The position numbers and the translations under genes were made by a program. 64,000 nt of DNA from Ectobacillus panaciterrae DSM 19096 (GTDB taxonomy: Bacteria > Bacillota > Bacilli > Bacillales > Bacillaceae_G): the NCBI RefSeq assembly GCF_000430785.1, contig NZ_KE387251.1, positions 24,889-88,888 on the forward strand, in the 5' to 3' direction. The stretch's first letter is position 1. Each line of letters opens with the position of its first letter. Positions 44,570-53,800 of the stretch are shown here, piece by piece. Below the pieces are notes generated by a model, which saw nothing but the letters and a program-made list of their open reading frames with translations, did not search any database and had not been told where the DNA came from.

Positions 44570-44904
44570 TCACATGTATACGGTATACATAACGACATTC
44601 CACTACGATTTTAAAATCTAAACATATTCCTCTTTTGATGCGGTTGTTTATAGCATAAATAATTTCATAAATGCTTTATTTCCAATGGATTATAGCTTAG
44701 AAACTAAAGTAATGCCTACTTTGATAGATATGGATCAACTGTATCTCATATTTTTCATTTGACTTAGGACAAGCATACATTACTTCACATATATAGGATG
44801 GATATATATCGATTCATATCGAGCAAATATAGGCAAATATATAAGCAAAATGAATCAAAATTAATATAGCTATATTACAGTTTAAAAGAAAGAAGGTTAT
44901 TTTT

Positions 44905-47415
44905 TTGTCTTTATCTCGATCTAATAAATCAATCAAATTAGCCCCATCTAACGAACCAATTAAGGTTTGTTGTTCAACAGGATCAATAGTAGGCTCCATA
45001 GGAGGAATACAAGTACCAGGGCTCTGTATTAGAACTGATCCGGCCAATGGATGTTCCGTGGCAGAAGGAAGCGGAACAGCTGCTACTGGTTTTGCTTCCC
45101 ACGCAGAAGGAACAGGAACAACAGCTAATGGAACTGCTTCTCATGCAGAAGGCAATTCAACCGTTGTAAGTGGAGAAGGTGCTCACGCGGAAGGGTGTAA
45201 TACAGAAGCTAGTGGGGATTGCTCCCATGCGGAAGGAGAAAGCACAACGGCTAGTGGAACAGCCTCTCATGCCGAAGGTCAAAATACAATAGCCAGTGGG
45301 AATGCTTCACATGCGGAAGGAGGAACTCCAGATATTACTTTATTTCCAGCTTCACAGGCACTAGGGGATTTTTCTCATGTAGAAGGAGTTGCCACAAAAA
45401 CAACAGTCAGTGGAACTGCTGCCCACGTAGAAGGATTTAATACAACAGCGAGTAATGTAGTTGCCCATGCTGAGGGATCAGGAGCAACAGCTAGCGGACC
45501 TGCATCCCATGCAGAAGGATTTAATACAACAGCAAGTAATGGGGCTGCCCATGCTGAGGGATCAAGAACAATAGCTAGCGGAGGATCTTCCCATGCGGAA
45601 GGTGGCGGTACAACAGCAAGTGAATCTTTTTCTCATGCCGAAGGTCAAAATACAACCGCAAGTGGGAATTCTTCGCATGCTGAAGGTAGCTCCACAACAG
45701 CAAGTGGGAGTTCATCCCATGCGGAAGGTAACTCCACAACCGCAAGTGGAGATGACTCCCATGCCGAAGGAGGTAGCACAATAGCAAGTGGGAGTTCATC
45801 CCACGCTGAAGGAGGTGGCACAACAGCAAGTGGGAGTTCATCCCATGCGGAAGGTGGCGGTACAACGGCAAGTGGAGATAGATCTCATGCTGAAGGAAAT
45901 AATACACAAGCCCAAGGAGCAGATTCCCACGCGGAAGGATCAAACACAACAGCGAGTGGAGGATCTTCTCACGCGGAAGGATCGAACACAACAGCCAATG
46001 GAGGATCTTCTCACGCGGAAGGATCGAACACAACAGCCAATGGAGGATCTTCCCACGCGGAAGGATCGAACACAACAGCCAATGGAGGATCTTCTCATGC
46101 TGAAGGCGATTCAACACAAACATTTGGCAATGCTTCACATGCAGAAGGTGGCAATACAATCGCAAATGGATCTAATTCACATGCTGAAGGTGCAGGTACA
46201 ATAGCAAATGGAGATGCTTCTCATGCCGAAGGTAGTAATACAATAGCAAATGGATCTAATTCACATGCGGAGGGCATATCAACAAGTACAGGTATAAATG
46301 CGAATGGTGCCCATGCAGAAGGTGCAGGTACAACGGCAGGTGGCGATTCTTCTCATGCCGAAGGAAATAATACAACGGCAAATGGATTTGCGGCCCATTC
46401 CGAAGGTAACTTCACAACCGCAGGTGGGGATATTTCTCATGCAGAAGGTGACGGTACAACCGCAAGTGGAACTTCTTCCCACGCAGAAGGTGACGGTACA
46501 ACCGCAAGTGGAACTTCTTCCCATGCAGAAGGAACAGGTACAACTGCAAGTGGATTTGCTTCACATGCCGAAGGAACAGGTACAATTGCCAGTGGGGATT
46601 CTTCCCATGCGGAAGGATCAGGTACAAGGGCAAATGGATTTGCTTCACATGCCGAAGGATCAGGTACAATTGCTAGTGGGGATTTATCTCATACTGAAGG
46701 ATTGAGTACAACAGCAAATGGTTTCGAAGGAGCCCATATTATGGGACGGAATGGAGCGGTTAACAACTTCAATGGAGATCCAACCTATTCATGGAATGTA
46801 GCCTTTGGAGCTGTTGCGTATGACCTTACCGGTCTCATCGGAAAACTTCTGAATAATGGTAATATGTTTGTCGACGGGGCGTATTTAAGTCCAGCAGCCG
46901 ATTATGCCGAAATGTTTGAAACAGTAGATAAAAACCCGATCGATGTTGGTTACTTTGTTACAGCAGTAGAAAAGGGGAAAATTCGAAAAGCCACCTCAAG
47001 TGATCAATTTATTTTAGGTATCACCAGTGCAACGCCTAGTCTCATTGGAAATAGTGCAGGTTTACGATGGCAAGGAAAATATTTGACCGATGAATGGGGA
47101 CGAAAAAAATATCATGAAGTGACGATTCCGGCTGAAAAAGACAATGAAGGAAATATTCTTATTCCTGAAAGAAAAGAAATGCATCCAATGCTCAATCCTG
47201 AATGGAATCCAAGTGAAGAATATATCCCTCGTACAGAGCGCCCGGAATGGGTGGCTGTTGGGTTAATGGGTCAAATACTCATTCGAGATGATGGGACTTG
47301 TGAAGAACAAGGATATTGCTGGACGAATGATGATGGAATTGCAACAAAGGCGGAGAAAGGATATTTTGTATTAAAACGTACAGGAGTAAATCAAATTATG
47401 ATTTTAATTCGTTAG
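44905..47415 (+). CDS. Giant SHAEG-repeat (YadA-head-like) protein with C-terminal peptidase G2 autocleavage domain
   Basis: 836 aa from a TTG start, 8 nt after AGAAGGT. Residues about 62-605 hold some 38 tandem units of about 14 residues, consensus GNTTASGSSSHAEG, the left-handed beta-roll repeat of trimeric autotransporter heads and of phage tail spikes. At about 612-836 follows a peptidase G2-type intramolecular-chaperone autocleavage domain (DGAYLSPAADYAEMFE start), as in phage tail-spike proteins. No signal peptide or anchor. Expected to form a trimeric rod whose C-terminal chaperone is cut off. It is a stand-alone gene between dif-like sites D5 and D6, not part of a tail operon. The DNA repeats are near-identical at about 45940-46095, a sign of recent expansion. 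Spore-surface fibre is one possibility, phage relic another. Confidence 0.85.
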   Translation: MSLSRSNKSIKLAPSNEPIKVCCSTGSIVGSIGGIQVPGLCIRTDPANGCSVAEGSGTAATGFASHAEGTGTTANGTASHAEGNSTVVSGEGAHAEGCNTEASGDCSHAEGESTTASGTASHAEGQNTIASGNASHAEGGTPDITLFPASQALGDFSHVEGVATKTTVSGTAAHVEGFNTTASNVVAHAEGSGATASGPASHAEGFNTTASNGAAHAEGSRTIASGGSSHAEGGGTTASESFSHAEGQNTTASGNSSHAEGSSTTASGSSSHAEGNSTTASGDDSHAEGGSTIASGSSSHAEGGGTTASGSSSHAEGGGTTASGDRSHAEGNNTQAQGADSHAEGSNTTASGGSSHAEGSNTTANGGSSHAEGSNTTANGGSSHAEGSNTTANGGSSHAEGDSTQTFGNASHAEGGNTIANGSNSHAEGAGTIANGDASHAEGSNTIANGSNSHAEGISTSTGINANGAHAEGAGTTAGGDSSHAEGNNTTANGFAAHSEGNFTTAGGDISHAEGDGTTASGTSSHAEGDGTTASGTSSHAEGTGTTASGFASHAEGTGTIASGDSSHAEGSGTRANGFASHAEGSGTIASGDLSHTEGLSTTANGFEGAHIMGRNGAVNNFNGDPTYSWNVAFGAVAYDLTGLIGKLLNNGNMFVDGAYLSPAADYAEMFETVDKNPIDVGYFVTAVEKGKIRKATSSDQFILGITSATPSLIGNSAGLRWQGKYLTDEWGRKKYHEVTIPAEKDNEGNILIPERKEMHPMLNPEWNPSEEYIPRTERPEWVAVGLMGQILIRDDGTCEEQGYCWTNDDGIATKAEKGYFVLKRTGVNQIMILIR
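45940..46095 (+). repeat. Near-identical 42-bp tandem DNA repeats inside the SHAEG gene
   Basis: Four successive units of 42 bp encoding GGSSHAEGSNTTAN differ at only a few third-codon positions. The rest of the repeat region is more diverged, so this is the newest expansion and a likely site of length variation. Confidence 0.85.
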
Positions 47416-47429
47416 AAAACTAATATATA

Positions 47430-47457
47430 ACTACCGATAACACTGATTATGTAAACG
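47430..47457 (+). other. dif-like Xer site D6 (3' type)
   Basis: Left arm ACTACCGATAA, centre CACTGA, right arm TTATGTAAACG. Between the SHAEG stop codon and its terminator. Confidence 0.75.
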
Positions 47458-47487
47458 AAAAAGAGCTCCTGTTGGGGCTCTTTTTTA
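47457..47487 (+). terminator. Terminator after D6
   Basis: AAAAGAGCTCC / GGGGCTCTTTT-type stem and six T, starting at the end of D6. Confidence 0.75.
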
Positions 47488-47687
47488 AGACTTTACTCCT
47501 TTTCCCTTCATAGCTTTGACCCTCATAATCGTTGTTAGTAAAACCATTTGTTCTAAAACAACCCACTATCACAAACTATTCTTATCAAGTCATACAATCA
47601 ATTTTTTCTTTGTCTAATTTCATTTTTATATGTATAGAATGTTAATAATCTTACATCGAAAATAGATGAGGGAAAGGAAAAAAGTTC

Positions 47688-47792
47688 ATGAAAGAAAATA
47701 CAAAACCAATACTTTTATTTATTTGTTTAGGGTTAGCGTTAGCTGTACTAGTTGGAGGCATGGTTTATGAACTTTGGGACCCACACCTTTAA
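47688..47792 (+). CDS. 34-aa single-helix membrane peptide
   Basis: MKENTKPILLFICLGLALAV then LVGGMVYELWDPHL. One hydrophobic helix (about 8-25) with a polar C-terminal tail. GAGGGAAAGGA precedes the ATG, and a dif-like site and a terminator follow within 70 bp. No family recognised. Confidence 0.65.
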   Translation: MKENTKPILLFICLGLALAVLVGGMVYELWDPHL

Positions 47793-47799
47793 CTTAAAA

Positions 47800-47827
47800 A
47801 CTTCCAATAAGTGCGGTTATATAAGGT
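47800..47827 (+). other. dif-like Xer site D7
   Basis: Left arm ACTTCCAATAA, centre GTGCGG, right arm TTATATAAGGT (the last part degenerate). Between the 34-aa gene and its terminator. Confidence 0.55.
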
Positions 47828-47830
47828 AGC

Positions 47831-47862
47831 AAACGAGATCCTATTTAGGTCTCGTTTTTTCG
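47831..47862 (+). terminator. Terminator after D7
   Basis: AAACGAGATCC / AGGTCTCGTTT stem followed by TTT. Confidence 0.8.
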
Positions 47863-48077
47863 TTTAAAGATTTAAACATAGTCAGAAGAGCATAAGGGGT
47901 TTTTGATATCACATAGCGTGATATACTAGGCAAAGCCTAGCGAAACCGTGATAGCAATAAAAGTGTTCGAATGTCCACATCGTGTACACCTATTTCGGGG
48001 GTAATGTCCCCCTGGTGTCGACATAGAGACGAGTCCATGTCCCCCTCATGTCCCCATCGCTTTTTTATAATCGTACT

Positions 48078-48383
48078 TTATTTTAGATCAAATTCTTTTA
48101 ATGCTCTTTCCTGTTGTTCTTTTATGTCTTCATCTATTTGCCGATATTCTGTTACCGCTTTTAAAAACGATTCTTTTGCAAGAATCAATTTATTTTCTTC
48201 TCTATTTTTAAACACATACATTACATATAACTCATTATCTTTTGCTCTTCTTTTAACTACATCTGCAGAGATATCTTTACCTACTTCCCAGCTTTGCTGT
48301 ACATAACCATAATCTGGATGAAGAACATGTACTAAAATAATTTTCGGTGCTTTCTTGCCAAATAACTTATCAAACAAACCCAT
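48078..48383 (-). CDS. Hypothetical protein, 101 aa
   Basis: Starts MGLFDKLFGKKAPKIILVHV, an amphipathic helix plus a beta strand; the rest is charged, with a C-terminal helix rich in Glu/Lys/Gln (EDIKEQQERALKEF). AAAGGGGGC precedes the ATG. The only gene between D7 and D8. No family recognised. Confidence 0.65.
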   Translation of the reverse strand: MGLFDKLFGKKAPKIILVHVLHPDYGYVQQSWEVGKDISADVVKRRAKDNELYVMYVFKNREENKLILAKESFLKAVTEYRQIDEDIKEQQERALKEFDLK

Positions 48384-49065
48384 TAGAAAGCCCCCTTTAG
48401 CATGATAAACTTACACCTTCTATATACTCCTAAAAATAAATATATATTCTTGTTTTATAGAATTTTAAATAAGTTAACTACTAATAACGATGATTATGTT
48501 TAAAAAGCTTGTTCAACTTAACAAACTGCTTTTATTTGTTTTCTCCGTTCATCTTTATTTTCTACCCCTTTAGATTTTCTTCTTCTCTTTGCCCTGATAT
48601 GTCCTGTCCTTGATACCCCACTAAGAGTATTTCAATACAACACAACATCATTTGTGTTGCGTTAGAACCTAAGAACACCAATGAAAACGGCTGCTAATGC
48701 AACCCAATTTACCGAAATGACCTACTTTCACATACAACACAATTTAAACTGGAATTAAAATGATTCAAAAATCCTTAGCGCGGTTTTTTTCCGTTTCGCT
48801 AGCGGTATCCCTATTATAGAAAATTCGTGCTGGTTCATTGAAAAAGTAAAAAAACGCCCCTCTCCCCGGTTTAAGAAGGATAATAGGACGTAAACAATAT
48901 TGAATAACGGTGATATAAAATATTCCTGAGAGACGAACATTGCTTGTCAAATAACTTAAAGAGATGGATTCCATCCATATATTTATTTTTATAACTACTG
49001 ATTTTTACTGTATCATCGTACTTGTTTACTCTGAACGAAACAAGTCGTATCGAGTTCTTTAATGT
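48384..49065. other. Gene-free region with dif-like site D8
   Basis: Contains D8 (48477-48504) and, near 48785-48815, an imperfect hairpin TAGCG / CGCTA on the minus strand. Two overlapping minus-strand frames at 48755-48974 have no ribosome binding site and no recognisable content; possibly a decayed gene. Confidence 0.45.
48477..48504 (+). other. dif-like Xer site D8 (degenerate right arm)
   Basis: Left arm ACTACTAATAA, centre CGATGA, right arm TTATGTTTAAA. 94 bp upstream of the start of the 101-aa gene. Confidence 0.5.
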
Positions 49066-49356
49066 CTAGAAATTAATAGTGAATGTTTCAAGTGTCCGCT
49101 GGCTACTAACGAATACTTTTACAGACTTAATTATGTTACAGTCAAAAATTTGTAAAGAGACTTTTTTATCAATTCCCGGTTCATGTACCGCTAGTACACA
49201 TTTAGCAGGAGAAACATCATAAAGTTGGGAAAGAGGGAATTCCAATCCGTTTGTAAGAGTAATGCGTATTCCAATGTTCTCCATTCCGGCTTTGTTCAAA
49301 AGTTTTTTGAGTCGTGCACAAACGTTGTATAAATTTTTATTGTTGTTATATGTCAA
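49066..49356 (-). CDS. Hypothetical protein, 96 aa
   Basis: Starts with TTG at 49356, 8 nt after GGAGGAG; a TTG 9 bp upstream overlaps that site. Predicted as a compact alpha/beta protein: an N-terminal helix (NLYNVCARLKKLLNKAG), then strands (IGIRITLTNGLEFPLSQLYD, KCVLAVHEPGIDKKVSLQIF). No family recognised. It lies downstream of the SET-domain gene on the same strand but 190 bp away. Confidence 0.6.
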   Translation of the reverse strand: MTYNNNKNLYNVCARLKKLLNKAGMENIGIRITLTNGLEFPLSQLYDVSPAKCVLAVHEPGIDKKVSLQIFDCNIIKSVKVFVSSQRTLETFTINF

Positions 49357-49554
49357 AGCTAACAACTCCTCCGTAATTTCAAATTAGTATTTCACTAACA
49401 CAGCATATTCACTCTATCAAAATTATGCTTGTACATTTAACCAATTAAGGGGTACAGTCAGGAAAATACGGATTTACAATGCTAAGACATATTTAAAATT
49501 CCACTATTGCAATTTTTATGATTTTAATTCATAACATTTTTTAAGTGTTACACC

Positions 49555-50160
49555 CTATTTTTTGCTTTTAGAAGAACGATCATAATAGTTACTTTTGATT
49601 GAATCGAGAAGAATATGCTTCTTGGCGGCAACCATCACTTTTTCCTTGAATTCAGGACGAATGAGGTGAATCAGCGGTTGTTCGACATCATTAAAATGTT
49701 TTAAAGCCTCAATCACCTGTTGATCCCATTCTTTGTAAAAATGTAAAAGATCATCAGGGTTAACTCTCTTTCGGTCAGTTCTTTCCTCTGGAATACATTC
49801 AAAAGATGTACCAATATTTAATGTTCCATAATCACTTGTTAATTGCTCACCTGGAAGAATATCCCGAATAGCAATTTCGAAATCATATGCAGTTCCCATG
49901 CAATTCGCATGAAAACTGTGGTTTACGTACCTGCCAAGATCCCAGCAAAGAATATATTGACCGTTTTTATTACGATAAGTGTATTTATTGAGAAATTTGC
50001 GTCTTTGTTTATCCAATTTAGCAACAAACTCTGGTTCCAGTATATGGTCCAGTTCATCCAAAGCCCACGTTATTGTCCCCTTAGGAATAAATTTAGTTAC
50101 AAAAACTCCAAAGCCTATCTGGTCATTGATATAGCGTAGTTTCGTATGTGGAAACATCAT
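49555..50160 (-). CDS. SET-domain lysine methyltransferase
   Basis: 201 aa. SET domain at about 8-115: IGFGVFVTKFIPKGTI (SAM-binding loop), YVNHSFHANC (the NHS motif of the pseudoknot) and DILPGEQLTSDYG (catalytic Tyr of the GEELTxDYG motif). The domain is followed by about 80 residues without a post-SET Cys cluster. Expected to methylate lysine in a protein; bacterial SET proteins are uncommon and their targets mostly unknown. AAGGAG precedes the ATG. Confidence 0.85.
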   Translation of the reverse strand: MMFPHTKLRYINDQIGFGVFVTKFIPKGTITWALDELDHILEPEFVAKLDKQRRKFLNKYTYRNKNGQYILCWDLGRYVNHSFHANCMGTAYDFEIAIRDILPGEQLTSDYGTLNIGTSFECIPEERTDRKRVNPDDLLHFYKEWDQQVIEALKHFNDVEQPLIHLIRPEFKEKVMVAAKKHILLDSIKSNYYDRSSKSKK

Positions 50161-50248
50161 GTGTGTTCTGGCTCCTTTTTATAATCGGTTTTATACCTAT
50201 ACTATGCGGTCGGGACAAGCTTGTTAACGATGATAGACATCCAAAAAA

Positions 50249-50494
50249 TTAGAAATTAGTAATAGAAAAGCCTTTCCGATCTCCTCTAATGATTTTAGCT
50301 TGTTTTAGCTTTGCTAAATGCTGACTCATACTACTTTGAGGCATCCCAAATTTTTGATATAAGGTAGTTACATTTGTAGGACCATTTACAAGCAAGAATT
50401 GTAATAATCCAAGGCGTACCTCATGTGCAGTGACTTTTAGGAACTCAGCTGCATCTAGATATTTCTTACTATCTATTACCTTCTCTTTCAGCAT
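50249..50494 (-). CDS. ArsR-type winged-helix regulator, short C-terminus
   Basis: 81 aa. HTH with AHEVRLGLLQFLLVNGPTNV, then FGMPQSSMSQHLAKLKQAKI and IRGDRKG. The ArsR fold normally continues for another 15-20 residues (second wing strand and last helix), but here it stops after GFSITNF. Either a minimal form or a truncation. AAAGGGGAA precedes the ATG. No metal-binding ELCVC motif, so it is not a classical metal sensor. Confidence 0.7.
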   Translation of the reverse strand: MLKEKVIDSKKYLDAAEFLKVTAHEVRLGLLQFLLVNGPTNVTTLYQKFGMPQSSMSQHLAKLKQAKIIRGDRKGFSITNF

Positions 50495-50625
50495 TACGAC
50501 ATTCCCCTTTCAAGATCGTACCGTATTTGCATCAAAACCGTGATTCCATATAGATTTCAAGCAAACTACCCCCACAAAACGTTCAATTGGTTCGAATATT
50601 ATATAAGGAGAATAGAAAGGTCATT

Positions 50626-50815
50626 TTAATGCATGATATTCATCCTCAGTCTATTTGAGCCTTATTTACGATTATTTAAGAATTGAAAGAGAAAGGATAT
50701 GTATTTGAAACGTACAACGAGTGAAAACATTTTAATTTGAGTTTTTGGCATGATAATCACTTTCAGTAATTAGTTAAGCTGGAAATAACCACTTATTAAA
50801 ATATTTTATGTTGGT
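50626..50815 (+). pseudogene. Decayed 3' end of a polysaccharide deacetylase gene
   Basis: The sequence follows the last 46 codons and the 3' flank of the deacetylase gene at 25212-26006: LMHDIHPQS, GYVFET(Y)N and FWHDN are readable, but in-frame stops (TGA after QSI, TAA) and small changes destroy it. Even the downstream AGCTGGAAATAACCA matches. This ghost ends just before the start of the deacetylase-glycosyltransferase fusion gene. Confidence 0.8.
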
Positions 50816-50848
50816 ACTAGAAGGAAATAAAAGGAGTATATCAAAAAA

Positions 50849-53800
50849 ATGATGGAGAAAAAAATGCAACAAGAGAAAGACGAACCTAAAGTTATTTTTT
50901 ATGATGCTAAAGGGAGAAGAAAGGTATTTTTCAATTGGTTTCTATGTCTCACAGTAGTCATTATGATTATTGTTTTTTATTTTTTCTTTCGAAGTATTTT
51001 TTCAACTGCGAATTTCCCATATATGAAACTGTTCCTAAATCAAGATAAAAAAATTGTATCTATCGATGAAAAACTCAGCGATCAGCAGCTGCAGAAAGAA
51101 TTAAAGAATGAAGAATCCAAGTACTCTAATGCCCAAATAGATGACACGAAACACTCCCAAAGTTCAGGAACTAATAGTAAGCAGCCTAAAGAAGTCTATG
51201 GCTTTTATGTAAACTGGGATGAAAATAGTACCGCCTCTTTAAAGGATAATATCCGTTCACTAACCATGTTAGTACCAGAATGGTATCATTTAAATGCAGA
51301 TTTAACAATTAGCAGTGAGATTAAGCCTGACATTATGCAATTAGCGAAAGCAAATCATGTAAAAATCATGCCTTTAATCAACAACTTTACTCAAAAAGGT
51401 TCTGGTCCTGATGGTGCAGTGATCGATAAGTTGCTGCATGCTCCTGCTAATGTACAGACAAAGTTTATTAATGATTTAGAAAAACAAATCGAAGCTAATC
51501 AATTTGCAGGCGTTAATATCGACTTTGAGTCAATACCTGAGGAAGATCGAAATGAATTAACAAATTTCATGAAAGAACTTACTACCGTGTTTCACCAACA
51601 TCATTTGCTTGTGACGGAAGATGTCCCTGCTGATGATAATACCTTTGATTATGGAGCATTAGCCAAAGAAATAGATCGTATGATTGTGATGATGTACGAT
51701 GAACACTATGAAGCGGGGAATCCCGGACCGATTGCTTCAAATAAATGGTTTGAGGATACGCTTAAACATTTAGATATTCCTTCAGAAAAACTTATAGTCG
51801 CTTTCGGTAACTATGGATATGATTGGACGATGGATAGCAAAAACTCTGCTGAGTCTTTAACTTTCTCAGACATCATGAAAATGGTTCATGATTCAGATTT
51901 AAAAATTCAATGGGATAAGATAAGTGGGAACCCTTATTTTCGATATAAAGAAGGAGCACAAGAACATATTGTTTGGTTTTTAGATGGTGTCACTCTCTAC
52001 AACCAAATGAAAATTGCATCGAAAAATGATGCAAAAGGATTTGCATTCTGGAGATTGGGAGCAGAAGATCCTACTGTATGGAAATCATTAAAAGATCCTA
52101 GAAGGGTACAAAACAACCCCAACCCATTACATAAAATCGCTAGTACAAATCAAGTAGATTATTCTGGTCAAGGTGAAATCTTAAGGGTTACGAATGCGGG
52201 TCAAAACGGATCCAGGGACTTCCAAGTAGGCAAAGATGGTTATCTTACAGATGAAGTGTATCAGTCACTTCCAGCGTCATATCAAGTGCAACGCTACGGA
52301 CAACCAAAAGGAAAACAAGTAGTACTAACGTTTGATGACGGGCCTGATCCTAATTACACGCCGAAAATCCTGGATATATTGAACAAGTATAAAATAAAAG
52401 CTGATTTCTTTGTAGTGGGTGAAAATGCTCAATTAAATACTAGTATTATTAAAAGAATATACGACGAAGGGCATGAAATTGGCAATCATACCTTCACACA
52501 CCCTAACATAGCAGATACTTCTCCACTGCGCACAAAAGTAGAGTTGAATACAACTCAGCGACTCATTCAGGAAATAACTGGCCACTCTACGGTTTTATTT
52601 AGACCGCCATATGAAGCAGATGCTGAGCCGTATTTACCAAATGAGATACTGCCTATTTTGCGCGCTCAAGATATGAACTATACAATGGTTGGAGAAAAAG
52701 TTGACCCTGAAGACTGGGCCAGACCATCAACAAATGAATTGGTAAAACGTGTTCTTAGATCCATTTACAATGGTGAGGGACATGTTATTCTCCTTCATGA
52801 TGCGGGCGGTAATCGTGCTCATACGGTAGAGGCGCTGCCAATTATTATTAAAGATCTTAAAAAGCATGGGTATAGTTTTGTGACAATTTCAGATTTGATG
52901 GGTAAAAAACGGGATGATATTATGCCTTCCGTTCACTCTGATGATAAGCCATACTTACTTTACGATCGGGCCGTTTTTTCAGGGGTGGGATATTTTAATC
53001 ACACCTTAACGACTATTTTTTATATCGCTATTGGATTAGGTATTTTCCGCTTCTTATTTTTAATTTATTTTGCGTTCAGGCAAAAAAGGAAAACTACATC
53101 TCGTTCCTTTACTAATTCTGCTTATCAACCTTTCGTTAGTGTTGTGATAGCAGCGTATAATGAAGAAAAGGTTATTGCCAAGACGATTCGTTCTATTTTG
53201 GATAGTGATTATCGAGATTTTGAAGTCATTATTGTTGATGACGGCTCGAAAGATGGTACGTCAAAGGCAATCCAAGAAGCATTTCATAAACATCCTAAAG
53301 TTCGTTTAATTCAAAAAGAAAACGGCGGTAAAGCATCCGCAATGAATCTAGGGTTCCAAAAATCACAAGGAGAAATTGTTATTTCTTTAGATGCCGATAC
53401 CATTATTGCTCAAGATGCTATTTCTTTAATGGTTAGACATTTTGAAGATCATAACGTAGCTGCAGTTTCAGGCAATGTTAAAGTGGGGAATAGACGAAAT
53501 CTGTTGACTACATGGCAACATGTTGAATACATTACAGGCTTTAATTTAGAGCGCAGAGCCTTTGATGAGTTAAATTGTATCACTGTAGTTCCTGGGGCTA
53601 TCGGAGCATGGCATAAAAAACGTGTGGAGAAAGCTGGATATTTAAGTGAAGATACACTCGCGGAAGATACGGATCTTACTTTAACGCTTTTGCGTCAAGG
53701 ATATCGAATTGTGTATGAAGAAAAAGCATATGCCTATACGGAGTCGCCTGAAGATGTGAAAAGTCTCATTAAACAGCGATATCGTTGGTCGTATGGAACA

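Larger units (their letters stand above)
43992..44904. other. Gene-free region rich in mobile-element remains
   Basis: Contains the IS231-end MITE (44073-44205), repeat H copy 3 (44216-44340), dif-like site D5 (44541-44569) with palindrome (44574-44590), then 300 AT-rich bases before the SHAEG gene. Confidence 0.6.

Noticed and set aside
45940-46095. CRISPR array
   Set aside because: Regular 42-bp repeats are in-frame coding repeats of the SHAEG protein, without unique spacers.
45575-46669. Long antisense and shifted frames over the SHAEG repeat region
   Set aside because: They arise because the 42-bp repeat keeps every frame open; composition is low-complexity and there are no start signals.
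44905-47415. Prophage tail module
   Set aside because: No other tail, head, lysis or integrase gene lies within 10 kb.
48755-48974. Two overlapping minus-strand frames of 61 and 69 codons
   Set aside because: No ribosome binding site, no recognisable domain, frames overlap each other; at most a decayed gene.
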